Below are positions 17,356 to 25,680 of a stretch of DNA of 64,000 nt, piece by piece. The translations under genes and the position numbers were made by a program. This stretch comes from Streptomyces sp. Ru72 (GTDB taxonomy: Bacteria; Actinomycetota; Actinomycetes; Streptomycetales; Streptomycetaceae): assembly GCF_002920635.1 (NCBI RefSeq), contig NZ_PQSR01000033.1, forward strand, positions 1-64,000, in the 5' to 3' direction. Below the pieces are notes generated by a model. The model was not told where the DNA came from, ran no database searches, and worked only from the letters and a program-made list of their open reading frames with translations. Positions within the stretch are counted from its first letter, which is position 1; every line of letters begins with the position of its first letter.

Positions 17356-18561
17356 GTGAGCGTGTGGGACGACCTGGTGGGCCAGGAGAAGGTGTGCGAG
17401 CAGCTCGACGCGGCTGCCCGGGACGCCGACGCCCTGGTCACCGCGGCCGCCGCCGACACCTCGCCGCCCGAGGCGTCCAAGATGACGCACGCCTGGCTGT
17501 TCACGGGTCCGCCCGGCGCGGGACGTACGCAGACGGCGCGGGCCTTCGCCGCCGCGCTGCAGTGCGTGAGCCCCGACCGCGCGCTCGGCGGCGCCCCCGG
17601 CTGCGGGTTCTGCGACGGCTGCCACACCGCCCTGATCGGCACCCACGCGGACGTCACCACGGTCGCCGCCGTCGGCACCCAGATCCTCGCCGACGACATG
17701 CGCGACACGGTCCGCAAGTCGTTCACGTCGCCGGCGAACGGACGCTGGCAGGTGATCCTCGTCGAGGACGCCGAGCGGCTGAACGAGAAGTCGGCCAACG
17801 CGGTCCTGAAGGCGGTGGAGGAGCCCGCCCCCCGCACCGTCTGGCTGCTGTGCGCGCCGTCCCTGGAGGACGTCCTGCCGACGATCCGCTCCCGCTGCCG
17901 CCACCTGAACCTGCGCACTCCCTCCGTGGAGGCGGTCGCGGACATGCTCGTGCGGCGCGACGGCATCGAGCCGGAGACCGCTGCCGCCGCCGCCCGCGCC
18001 ACCCAGGGTCACGTCGACCGTGCCCGCAGGCTGGCCACGGACGAGCGGGCCCGGGCCCGCCGGGCCGCCGTCCTGAAGCTCCCCCTGCGCCTCGACGACA
18101 TCGGCGGCTGCCTCAGAGCCGCCCAGGAGCTGGTCGACGCGGCCACCGACGACTCCAAGCAGCTCGCCGAGGAGATCGACGCCAAGGAGACCGAGGAGCT
18201 GAAGGCGGCGCTCGGCGCGGTGCAGGGCGGCCGGATGCCGCGCGGCACCGCGGGCGTGGTCAAGGAGCTGGAGGACAAGCAGAAGCGCCGCCGGACGCGC
18301 ACCCAGCGCGACAGCCTGGATCAGGCCCTCACCGACCTCACGGGCTTCTACCGCGACGTCCTCGCCCTCCAGCTCGGCTCCCGCGTCGCCCTCGCCAACA
18401 CGGACGCGGAGGACGCCCTGGAGCGGCTGGCCCGCGGCAGCACACCCGAGGCCACCCTCCGCCGTATCGAGGCGATCTCCGCGTGCCGGGACGCCCTGGA
18501 CCGCAATGTGGCCCCGCTGCTGGCGGTGGAGGCCATGACGATGGCGCTCAGAGCGGGATGA
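17356..18561 (+). CDS. holB: DNA polymerase III subunit delta prime
   Basis: A 401-residue clamp-loader AAA+ subunit. It shows a P-loop-like GPPGAGRTQTARAF, a cysteine cluster (GCGFCDGCH) of the family zinc module, and the sequence VEDAERLNEKSANAVLKAVEEP followed by the SRC segment TIRSRCRHLNL. The C-terminal collar region follows. It loads the sliding clamp during replication. The GTG start follows GGAAGGGCGG. It sits 117 nt after tmk, matching the tmk-holB pairing found in many bacteria. Confidence 0.93.
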   Translation: MSVWDDLVGQEKVCEQLDAAARDADALVTAAAADTSPPEASKMTHAWLFTGPPGAGRTQTARAFAAALQCVSPDRALGGAPGCGFCDGCHTALIGTHADVTTVAAVGTQILADDMRDTVRKSFTSPANGRWQVILVEDAERLNEKSANAVLKAVEEPAPRTVWLLCAPSLEDVLPTIRSRCRHLNLRTPSVEAVADMLVRRDGIEPETAAAAARATQGHVDRARRLATDERARARRAAVLKLPLRLDDIGGCLRAAQELVDAATDDSKQLAEEIDAKETEELKAALGAVQGGRMPRGTAGVVKELEDKQKRRRTRTQRDSLDQALTDLTGFYRDVLALQLGSRVALANTDAEDALERLARGSTPEATLRRIEAISACRDALDRNVAPLLAVEAMTMALRAG

Positions 18562-18723
18562 CGGGCGAACCGCGTACGAGGAGCGCGCCCTCGGGATGAG
18601 CGCCCCCGTGACCCCCTTCCCTCTTCCGTGGGTGGGCTCGACGGACGATTGACGATGTCACTCGTACGAGGCGCCTGAGTCACTGACAGACATCAACTCG
18701 TCGCCCACGGTTACGCTCACGAG

Positions 18724-20343
18724 ATGCACACCAGGCGCATTCCCGGACCGTCCCGCCTTCTGCACCCCCTCCGCCGTCCCCGAGGCTCCCGTCGTTCCCT
18801 CCCCGCGATGCGGACGGGCGGCACGCTGCTCGCCGCCGTCTCGCTGCTGCTCTCGGCCTGCTCCACCGGCGGCTCGACGACCGCACAGACGGCCCTGGCC
18901 GCGCTGCCCCAGTCGCCCCCGTCGGCGCTGGCCCGGTACTACACACAGAAGCTGACCTGGCGCACCTGCGGCGTCCCCGGCTTTCAGTGCGCCACCATGA
19001 AGGCCCCGCGCGACTACGCCAAGCCGGGCGCGGGCGACGTACGGCTCGCCGTGGCCCGCAAGAGGGCCACCGGCCAGGGAAGGCCGCTGGGGTCGCTGCT
19101 CGTGAACCCGGGCGGGCCGGGCGGCTCGGCGGTCGGTTACCTGGAGCAGTACGCGGGCGTCGGCTACCCGGCCGAGATCCGTGCCCGCTACGACATGGTC
19201 GGCGTCGACCCGCGCGGCGTGGCCAACAGCGAGCCGATCGAATGCCTCGACGGCCCCCGGATGGACGCGTACGCGCAGACCGACATCACCCCTGACGGCC
19301 CGGCGGAGACGCGCCGCCTGGTGGATGCCTTCAAGCGGTTCGCGGAGGGCTGCGGGCGGCACTCGGCGGCCCTGTTGCGCCATGTCTCCACGGTCGAGGC
19401 GGCCCGTGACATGGACATCCTGCGCGCGGTGCTCGGCGACCGGAGGCTGAACTACGTGGGCGCGTCGTACGGGACGTTCCTCGGGGCGACGTACGCGGGC
19501 CTGTTCCCGGAGCGGGTGGGCCGGATGGTGCTGGACGGCGCGATGGACCCGGCCCTGTCCGCACGCAGGCTCAACGAGGAGCAGACGGCGGGGTTCGAGA
19601 CGGCGTTCCAGTCCTTCGCCAAGGACTGCGTCCGGCGACCGGACTGCCCGCTGGGCGGCCCGGGCACGTCGCCGGCGAAGGTCGGCGACAAGCTGAAGGC
19701 GTTCTTCAAGAAGCTCGACGCGTCACCCGTCCCGACCGGCGACGCGGACGGCCGCAGGCTCGGCGAGGCCCTGGCGACGACGGGAGTGATCGCCGCGATG
19801 TACGACGAGGCGGCCTGGCCGCGGCTGCGCCAGGCGCTGACCTCGGCGATGAAGCACCGCGACGGCGCCGGTCTGCTCATGCTGTCGGACAGCTACTACG
19901 AGCGGGACGCGGGCGGCAAGTACGCGAACCTGATGTCCGCGAACGCGGCCGTGAACTGCCTCGACCTGCCGCCCGCGTTCTCCGGTCCGGAGGACGTGGA
20001 GAAGGCGCTCCCGGCGTTCGAGAAGGCCTCCCCGGTGTTCGGGCGGGGACTGGCCTGGGCGTCCCTGGGCTGCGCGTACTGGCCGGTGCGCGCGACCGGA
20101 CGGCCGCACCGCATCCAGGCGAAGGGAGCGGCGCCGATCGTGGTGGTGGGCACGACCCGCGACCCGGCCACCCCCTACCGCTGGGCGCGCTCGCTCGCCT
20201 CCCAGCTCACCTCCGGCAGGCTCCTCACCTACGACGGTGACGGCCACACCGCATACGGCCGCGGCAGCAGGTGCGTGGACTCGACGATCGACGCGTATCT
20301 GCTCCGCGGCACGCCACCGGCGCAGGGAAAGCGCTGCTCGTAG
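18724..20343 (+). CDS. Exported alpha/beta hydrolase, tripeptidyl aminopeptidase-like lipoprotein
   Basis: A 539-residue serine peptidase of the SlpD/Tap family. A late signal peptide ends in the lipobox LLSAC (around residue 46), so it is predicted to be membrane-anchored outside the cell. The oxyanion segment NPGGPGGSAV, nucleophile elbow GASYGTFLGATY, acid in TTRDPATPYRWA and histidine in DGDGHTAYGRGS give a full catalytic triad. These enzymes trim tripeptides from secreted proteins. The ATG at 18724 has TACGCT 6 nt upstream and no Shine-Dalgarno (leaderless candidate); an internal ATG at 18808 would give a more standard lipoprotein signal. A strong hairpin follows the stop. Confidence 0.9.
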   Translation: MHTRRIPGPSRLLHPLRRPRGSRRSLPAMRTGGTLLAAVSLLLSACSTGGSTTAQTALAALPQSPPSALARYYTQKLTWRTCGVPGFQCATMKAPRDYAKPGAGDVRLAVARKRATGQGRPLGSLLVNPGGPGGSAVGYLEQYAGVGYPAEIRARYDMVGVDPRGVANSEPIECLDGPRMDAYAQTDITPDGPAETRRLVDAFKRFAEGCGRHSAALLRHVSTVEAARDMDILRAVLGDRRLNYVGASYGTFLGATYAGLFPERVGRMVLDGAMDPALSARRLNEEQTAGFETAFQSFAKDCVRRPDCPLGGPGTSPAKVGDKLKAFFKKLDASPVPTGDADGRRLGEALATTGVIAAMYDEAAWPRLRQALTSAMKHRDGAGLLMLSDSYYERDAGGKYANLMSANAAVNCLDLPPAFSGPEDVEKALPAFEKASPVFGRGLAWASLGCAYWPVRATGRPHRIQAKGAAPIVVVGTTRDPATPYRWARSLASQLTSGRLLTYDGDGHTAYGRGSRCVDSTIDAYLLRGTPPAQGKRCS

Positions 20344-20352
20344 GCGCCGTGC

Positions 20353-20383
20353 CACCCCCTGGGGGCTCCACCTCCAGGGGGTG
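20353..20383 (+). terminator. Terminator after the peptidase gene
   Basis: A perfect 10-bp stem (CACCCCCTGG and CCAGGGGGTG) with an 11-nt loop, 10 nt after the stop codon. It has no T-run. Confidence 0.7.
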
Positions 20384-20384
20384 G

Positions 20385-20414
20385 TCGGAGCACCCCCGGA
20401 AACTGTGTAGACTT
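20385..20414 (+). promoter_or_regulatory. Candidate tRNA-Thr promoter
   Basis: TCGGAG at 20385-20390 and TAGACT at 20409-20414 with 18-nt spacing resemble vegetative stable-RNA promoters of Streptomyces. The predicted start would leave about 30 nt of leader before the tRNA. Confidence 0.45.
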
Positions 20415-20451
20415 ACCGATGTTGCTGATCGCACCATAGTGCGGGCAGCGC

Positions 20452-20528
20452 GCCGCCTTAGCTCAGATGGCCAGAGCAACGCACTCGTAATGCGTAGGTC
20501 TCGGGTTCGAATCCCGAAGGCGGCTCCA
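20452..20528 (+). tRNA. tRNA-Thr (anticodon CGT)
   Basis: A complete 77-nt tRNA including an encoded CCA. The acceptor stem GCCGCCT pairs with AGGCGGC. The D-arm is in GCTCAGATGGCCAGAGC. The anticodon stem ACGCA/TGCGT holds the loop CTCGTAA with anticodon CGT, which reads ACG. The T-arm is TCGGGTTCGAATCCCGA. The gene remains intact because the integrated element supplies or keeps the same 3-prime end. Its 3-prime half is duplicated, with changes, at 23585. Confidence 0.97.
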
Positions 20529-20580
20529 TCGGAACCCCAGCCCAGAGAGTATCTGAGCTGGGGTTTTTGCGTTCAGCGGA
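20484..20580 (+). repeat. Left copy of the tRNA-Thr attachment-site repeat
   Basis: The segment from the anticodon loop through the T-arm, CCA, terminator and the last codons of the integrase is present again, imperfectly, at 23585-23681 (offset 3101 bp). Both copies share GCGTAGGTCTCGG, TTCGAATCCCGAAGGCGGCT, the terminator arms and AGCGGATGCGGCG. This is the arrangement left by tyrosine-recombinase insertion into a tRNA 3-prime end. Confidence 0.8.
20533..20568 (+). terminator. tRNA-Thr terminator
   Basis: A two-tier stem: AACCCCAGC pairs with GCTGGGGTT, and inside it CAGA pairs with TCTG around GAGTA. It is followed by a T-run. A diverged copy with the same outer arms lies at 23634-23670. 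Confidence 0.85.
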
Positions 20581-21740
20581 TGCGGCGGCGGGCGCGGGCC
20601 TCCCTGGTGCTCGTGGTCTCAATTGTGGTCTCAATTGCGGGCTCAGACTGAGGCATGAAGGCGTCTCCCATGCGGCGCATGGCGTCCTTCGAGAGGTGAG
20701 ATCTCCCCTTCACGTGCCGCCGGGTCTGACTGATCTGGGTGTGCCGAAGGATCTCCATGATCGTAGGCATGTCCGCGCCCAGCTCGTTCAGGATCGTGCC
20801 TGCGGTGTGACGGCTTCCGTCGTACAGGCGCCGGTCGTCGATTCCGGCTTCCTCAAGCAGCTCCTTGAACTCCGCCCAGTCGGCTCGTGGGTCTAACGGC
20901 CGACCGTCCGGACGCGTGAACACCGCGCCGTGCTCCTCCCACGCGTCGCATGCGGCGGCTCGCATCTCCTCCTGGCGTGCCTTGTGCTCGTGCAGGTAGG
21001 GGATGAACGGCGGCGGGATCGGCACAGGGTTGGTGCTCTTCTTGGTCTTGGGGCGTGTGAAGACCAGTCCGCCTCCCTTGCGCTCCGGGCATGCGCTCGC
21101 GTGCTTCGTGCAGTTCTTTGTGCACGGCTTGGGGCATCCGCGCTTGTAGTTCTTGTGTGCCTTGCACTCCGGCGGGCACGGCTCGAAGCGGTGCAGCCGG
21201 GAGCCACAGGCGTGCGGGTCCTTGCAGCCGTGCCGCCACGTGAGCCGCTGAAGCTGCCATTGGGGGTGGAACAGCTCGTTTCCGAGGTCCACGTACTTCC
21301 AACGAAGCCCCAGGGTCTCTCCCTGCCGGAAGCCCATCCCGACGCCGACGCACCTCCACATGAAGGTGGGCCGCCTGACCGCCGCTTCGAGGAATGCCTT
21401 GGCCTCTTCGGTGGTGAACGGGGTCGCCTCGGTCTCGTCGACCGTCGGCGGGTCCACGAGTGTGGCCACGTTCTCGGCGATGATCCGGCGACGGTGGGCA
21501 ATCTTCAGGGCTCGCGACAGGAAGCGGTGAACCTTGAGCACGTGCGACGGCGCGTGTCCTTCGTCGAGCATCGCGCGGTACATCCGCTCAAGGTGTTCCG
21601 GCTGGAGCTTGTCGAGCCGGTGCTTGCCGATGTTGGGGATGATGTCGTCGCGGGTCTTGGACCAGTAGTCGGTCCAGGGAACGCGGCTTGAGCTTGAGGC
21701 TCGCGATGTCGGTGAGGTAGGTCCGGTACGGCAGGGTCAA
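20573..21740 (-). pseudogene. Degenerate tyrosine integrase next to tRNA-Thr
   Basis: C-terminal tyrosine recombinase domain of a tRNA-targeting actinomycete element. Box I Arg is in GMGFRQGETLGLRW and box II Arg in YDGSRHTAGTILNELG. A Cys/Lys-rich insert (CTKNCTKHASACPERK) sits between them. Where the family has Tyr (expected RRYVKGRSHLS), the codon at 20714-20716 is CAC, giving RRHVKGRSHLS, so the nucleophile appears lost. The frame from 21583 continues upstream as DYWSKTRDDIIPNIGKHRLD without a start, and then shifts: the segment RTYLTDIASLKLKPRSLD lies in another frame, joined by one extra base near 21672, and hits a TAA at 21747. N-terminal residues are missing. Excision by this copy is unlikely. 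Confidence 0.85.
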
Positions 21741-21775
21741 CGCCGATTACGCGTCCTGACGGCCCGTCCGCACGG

Positions 21776-23005
21776 TCACAGGTGCGCGCGCCGGGTGCGG
21801 CGCCGCGACGCGACGGTGATCAGGGCCGCGCCGGCCGCTGCGAGCAGGGCGGCGAGGCCGGCGAAGAGGCCGGTGTGGGACGACCCGGTGTGCGCCAGGC
21901 TCCCGGTAGCGGGGCTCTGCGAGGGTGTCCCGGAGTCCGCGGCCGGAGCGGCCGCCGAGGCCGGGGCCGACGAGGACGCCCCCGCGGTGCCGGGAACCGT
22001 GGACGGCGTCGCGCCGGGGGCGGACGTGTCCGCCGGCGCGCTCGGGGCGGACCCCGGCACCTCGTGCAGGACGGTCTTCGCGTTCGCGATCGGGGTCCCG
22101 AGGAAGGTCAGCGAGGTCAGCTTGATGTCCCGCGCGGAGCCGGGGTCGTGCGTGGTCGAGAACCGGAGGTCGTAGTCGTGCTTCTGGCCGTGGGCGAATC
22201 CCGCGGCCAGTTGCGGCAGCTTCCACTCCCCCGGCTGGACGACGACGGCCGGCACCCAGACGCCGTCGACGCGGACGTCGAGTCCGAGGCCGGGGCCCGT
22301 GGGGTAGACCTCGATCAGTGTGTCCAGCGGCTTGGTGAACGCGCCGCCGGCCTGGTTGTCCAGTACCAGCGTGGTCGTCCCGGGCCGGCCGGGCGCGACG
22401 GTCACGGCGTGCGTGAACGACTCGGTGAACCGGCCGTCGGGCAGGGCCGGCGAGAGATCGAAATGGACCTTCTGGGCCGTGCCGCCACCGCCGACGGCGG
22501 AGATGTCCAGACCGTCGTCGTTCCCGGGGTAGTCGGCGCCGAAGGCGACGGTCACCTGCCAGCTGTACGAGGCCCCTGCCGGAATCTGGAACGGGTGCCT
22601 GGCGTCGGTGCCCTGCGGGAAGAACTCGTCGATGAGCGCCGGGCTCTGCCCCATCGTGCTGCTGCCGGTGGCGGGCGCGGTGAGGGGCCGCACGCCGAAG
22701 GAGACCTGTCCGGGCTCCAGCGGGCTCGGCCCGCCGGTCGGCAGCGCGGCCAGCTCGCCGCTGTACGGCTGGGCCTTCGCGGAGCCGTTGGTGACGGTCA
22801 GCGTGAAGGTGTTCTCGCCGTGCCCGCGGGTCACCGTGTGGTGGGTGGCGTCGCTGATGGCCAGGGTCAGTGCGGCGGATGTGTCCGCGTGAGCGGCGGG
22901 CGCGAGCAGCGCGGCGCCCGCAGCGGCGGTGAGGGCGACGGCGGTGGCCGTCGGCAGCAGGGTGCGGCGGGAAGGCCGAGCGGGACCGAGACGACGAGCG
23001 GACAT
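21776..23005 (-). CDS. Sortase-anchored surface protein (LAHTG motif)
   Basis: A 409-residue secreted wall protein. A basic start and hydrophobic signal ending in AHADTSA is followed by Ig-like beta-rich regions (TFTLTVTNGSAKAQPY; TTTLVLDNQAGGAF). A Pro/Ser/Ala linker leads to LAHTGSS, a class-E sortase type LAxTG signal, then a hydrophobic helix and the tail RRRTRRAHL. The ATG at 23005 has GGGGGGAA as ribosome site; an upstream in-frame TTG is less likely. It is the only intact gene between the two attachment-site copies, so it is the apparent cargo of the remnant. The DUF cannot be named from reading alone. Confidence 0.85.
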   Translation of the reverse strand: MSARRLGPARPSRRTLLPTATAVALTAAAGAALLAPAAHADTSAALTLAISDATHHTVTRGHGENTFTLTVTNGSAKAQPYSGELAALPTGGPSPLEPGQVSFGVRPLTAPATGSSTMGQSPALIDEFFPQGTDARHPFQIPAGASYSWQVTVAFGADYPGNDDGLDISAVGGGGTAQKVHFDLSPALPDGRFTESFTHAVTVAPGRPGTTTLVLDNQAGGAFTKPLDTLIEVYPTGPGLGLDVRVDGVWVPAVVVQPGEWKLPQLAAGFAHGQKHDYDLRFSTTHDPGSARDIKLTSLTFLGTPIANAKTVLHEVPGSAPSAPADTSAPGATPSTVPGTAGASSSAPASAAAPAADSGTPSQSPATGSLAHTGSSHTGLFAGLAALLAAAGAALITVASRRRTRRAHL

Positions 23006-23213
23006 GGTGGTTCCCCCCAAGGAACGCGAAGCGGTGGTGCGCTGCCCCTCTGCGGCCCTGGTTCGACATCAGCGGCTGGCGATGCACGGATCTTCGCAGG
23101 CCATCGGTGACCGCGCGGTGTGGGGATTGTCACCGCCGCGCAACAATGACGCCCGCGCCCCGGGGGCCGCGGGCGTACGAGGCCGGCCTCCGGCTCTCAC
23201 CGGGCCATTTCCG

Positions 23214-23440
23214 TCACTCCAGGGCGTCCGCCGCCGCGTTGATAACCGCGACGAAGCCTGCGGGCTCTGGCACGGTCATGACGGCACGTGCGGTCAGCTC
23301 CTTCGGGACTCGGCGGTGCCCGCGCTGGCCACCAGCAGCCAGGGCAGACCCTGTTCGCGCAGCTCCGCGACCGCGTCGAAGGCCGCGATGTCGCCGAGGT
23401 CGTCGTACCCCGTGCGGCTGAGGAGTGTGCAGCGGCGATG
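23214..23440 (-). pseudogene. C-terminal fragment of a HAD-like hydrolase gene
   Basis: Two reading frames together encode a recognisable C-terminus: SRTGYDDLGDIAAFDAV ... LREQGLPWLLVASAGTAE in one frame, then VPKELTARAVMTVPEPAG ... INAAADALE in the next. A single missing G near 23303-23307 separates them. The layout (D-D-x-G-D followed by a short beta strand and a GPxG-type turn) resembles the end of HAD-type trehalose-phosphatases, but the match is weak. The N-terminal part is absent. It lies between the attachment-site copies. Confidence 0.5.
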
Positions 23441-23584
23441 GCGGTGGGTGGTACAAGAGATGCTGGCCGGCGCGAACGCTGCCGACGGAGCCGGCTTCGT
23501 TACCCAGATCGGCGATCAGTAGACCGGCAAGTGACAGAACAACGCCTCATGCTGCGTGGACGCCCCCGGACCAAGATCTGACAA

Positions 23585-23681
23585 CTGGTAAGGCGTAGGT
23601 CTCGGCTTCGAATCCCGAAGGCGGCTCCATTCGAACCCCAGCCCGGACAGTGTCTGAGCTGGGGTTTTTGTGTCTAGCGGA
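23585..23681 (+). repeat. Right copy of the tRNA-Thr attachment-site repeat
   Basis: A diverged second copy of the tRNA-Thr 3-prime half, CCA and terminator. It cannot form a tRNA: the 5-prime half is missing and the T-stem carries GGCTTCG instead of GGGTTCG. The terminator arms (AACCCCAGC, GCTGGGGTTTTT) are intact. With the left copy it bounds a 3.1-kb segment. Confidence 0.8.
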
Positions 23682-23739
23682 TGCGGCGACGGCGGCGGGC
23701 ACGTGCCGCGCGGTTGTCGCCGGTCTCAGTTCTGGTGCG
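23674..23739 (-). pseudogene. C-terminal stub of a second integrase
   Basis: Directly after the right attachment copy, the minus strand encodes TETGDNRAARARRRRRIR and a stop. This mirrors the end of the first integrase (TSTREARARRRIR and stop) at the same distance from its own attachment copy. It is best read as the tail of an integrase from an earlier insertion at the same tRNA, cut off about 22 codons from the end. Confidence 0.65.
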
Positions 23740-24236
23740 CCGCTCACCCGGGCGTCGCTGAGCGACAGGGCGGTGCTCACGCGGTTGAAGGGTGTGGGGG
23801 CGCCGCCCTCCACCACGGAGCGCCGCAGGGAGAAGTTGCCTTCGATGCGGGCCGAGTCGGCCTCGATGCCGGGTATCCGGCTGTCGGTGAATACAAGGGC
23901 CTGCGTCGACGCGCCGAGGAGATTCACCGCCTCCTCGAACCAGCATGCCTTCATCCAGAGGGCATGGGCGATCTGCGCGCCCGCCAGGTCCAGGGGCCCG
24001 GAGATCCGTGCCCCTGTGAGCCTCAGGCGCGCCACCGCACCCGGTTGCGCGGTGTTCGCGCCCAGCAACAACGCGGCGATCACCACCGCCCGCACCGTCC
24101 GCTCGGGTCCCCACCCTCCGCCGTCGGCGACCTGGTCCTCCTCCGGCGTACCCGTACGCAGGTCGACCCTCCGCCCCTCGGGGAACGCGTCCCACAGCTC
24201 ACGCTCAGGTGAAGTCAACTCATCGTAGGAAAGCAC
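23740..24236 (-). pseudogene. N-terminal fragment of a pentapeptide-like / membrane-associated protein gene
   Basis: From a GTG at 24236 the frame encodes VLSYDELTSPERELWDAFPE, then RAVVIAALLLGANTAQPG and the repetitive stretch LRLTGARISGPLDLAGAQI, LVFTDSRIPGIEADSARIE and LSLSDARVSG. These look like the beta-helix repeats of a protein family I have seen in Streptomyces, there much longer. The coding pattern stops at about 23740, where the integrase stub begins, so the gene was truncated by that insertion. The frame stays open in both directions, fusing it artificially to neighbouring fragments. Confidence 0.6.
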
Positions 24237-24365
24237 TCGTGCAGAGACGGGGGAAACCCATCGGCGCGCTGCTGGGAACGGCGGGCGAAGTGTTGGCCGT
24301 CTGGGGCGGACGGGTATCGCTGAGGGACCTACGCCACTCTTGCCGACGCGGCGATGGTTTCGGTG

Positions 24366-24629
24366 CTGTGAGACGGATGTCTGCGAACAGGGCGCCGTAG
24401 TGGTGGTGAGCAGGTCCGCACTGTGATCGGCGTGCGGATGGGAGATCCAGATCGCGTCGAGCTCTTCCAGCGGGACGTATCGCTGGAGCGGGCCGAGCGT
24501 CCCGGTTCCGGCGTCCACCCAGATGCGGGTCTCCCCGCTCGACACCAGGTAGCCGGAGCATGGGTTGTCCGCGCTCGGGTACGGCGTCGCGCTTCCCAGG
24601 ACGGTGAGACGGATGGGCTCGCTGCTCAT
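24366..24629 (-). pseudogene. N-terminal fragment of a metallo-beta-lactamase-fold hydrolase
   Basis: Starts MSSEPIRLTVLGSATPYPS and contains the metal-binding motif WISHPHADHSADLL. After LLTT the frame is broken: the expected continuation (YYALFADIRL-like) appears in a neighbouring frame near 24400, and the coding pattern then ends. The catalytic C-terminus is gone. The ATG overlaps the corrected stop of the LysR gene as ATGA, so the two once formed a coupled pair. Confidence 0.7.
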
Positions 24630-25575
24630 CGGGCGATCTTCGTGTCCGGACTGTCGGTGTCGGGGAGCCAGTCACGGTCGGGGTCGTAGTCGAGCCAGCG
24701 GCGGGTGCGGCCGATCGCGGTGAAGCCGCGGATCAGGGTGTCGAGGTGGGGGTGGCGGTGGGACGCGCGCCAGGCCAGGGACCATGCGTACAGCGGGGTG
24801 GGGCGACCAGAGGGATGGAGCGCAGGCCCGCGTGGTCGGGCAGGGGAGCGTCGGCGGGAAAGAGGGTGAAGCAGTCCGGGTCGGCGCGCAGGTGCGCGGC
24901 CAGGTGGTCGAGGCCCAGGTTGGGGCCGTCCTGGTGGCGCTGGACGGCGAAGGCGTCGGCGAAGCGGTGCAGAAAGTCCAGGCGGGACAGTTCCGCTGGG
25001 CAGAACAGGGTGCTTGTGCGCAGGGCGGATGGTCTGAGCTCGGCGGCGCTCGCGAGGGGGTGAGAGGTACTGAGCAGTACGTCGACGGGTTCGAGGCGGA
25101 CCAGGCGCTGGGTGAGGCCCGCTGTGCCGCCGGGCAGCGGGTGCACCCGGCCGAATCCCAAGTCGGTGTCGCCGCGCAGCAGCGCCTGGGCGACGGACGG
25201 CCAGTCGCGTCCGGGACCCGGCTCCAGCCGTACGCCGCCGAGCCCTTCGACTGCCTGGGCGACCGTGCGCATCGGCGCGAACAGGTGGCCCCACACGTCG
25301 AGCCGGATGGACGGTCCCACACCGCGAAGGACGGCGATTGCCTTGTCACCCGCCGACAGGGCCTCGCGAGCGGCCGGCAGGAATCGCTCACCCTCTTCGG
25401 TCAGCCGTACGCCGCCCTCGCGTTCGAACAGCCGGACCGACAGCAGGGTCTCCAGGCGGGCGACACGTTTGGACAACGCCTGCTGACTGGTGCCCAGTTG
25501 CCCGGCTGCGCGTCCGAAATGCAGGTGCTCGGCGGTGACGGTGAACGCCCGCACCAGCGCGAGGTCGAGATCCAT
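24626..25575 (-). pseudogene. LysR-family regulator with a C-terminal frameshift
   Basis: The N-terminal winged HTH is clear (MDLDLALVRAFTVTAEHLHF, GTSQQALSKRVARLE), and a substrate-binding domain follows. Near 24796-24806, in a C4-A-C4 run, one base is missing: the frame leaves LRSIPLVAP and the true end continues in another frame as PTPLYAWSLAWRASHRHP ... DTKIAR, stopping at 24626. Uncorrected, translation ends at 24733 with unrelated residues. The DNA-binding domain is intact and a good operator remains upstream, so a truncated regulator could still be made. It is divergent from the oxidoreductase/SnoaL pair, which it probably controlled. Confidence 0.8.
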
Positions 25576-25589
25576 GGCCCTGACCTTAA

Positions 25590-25612
25590 GGTGACAACAC
25601 ACCGTTGTTACC
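25590..25612. promoter_or_regulatory. Dyad operator between LysR and oxidoreductase
   Basis: GGTGACAAC-N5-GTTGTTACC, an inverted repeat with one mismatch per 9-nt arm, lies 15 nt upstream of the LysR start and 69 nt upstream of the oxidoreductase start. A further GTTGTTG half-site is at 25624-25630. Position and symmetry fit a LysR binding site in a divergent promoter. Confidence 0.65.
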
Positions 25613-25680
25613 ACCAGGCCTCCGTTGTTGGCGGGGCACACCCGATGGCCGATTAAGTGCCTCCACAAGGAGGTGCCGAC

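Noticed and set aside
23585-23632. A second tRNA-Thr gene
   Set aside because: Only the 3-prime half is present and the T-stem is mismatched; no acceptor 5-prime strand or D-arm.
24209-24400. Phd-like antitoxin gene (LVQRRGKPIGALLG segment)
   Set aside because: The resemblance is a single short phrase inside a decayed region, with no toxin gene, start or promoter.
23547-24629. A single 360-codon gene with an MBL-fold N-terminus
   Set aside because: It is a chance fusion: MBL fragment, unrelated spacer, pentapeptide-like fragment, then antisense of the tRNA/terminator repeat.
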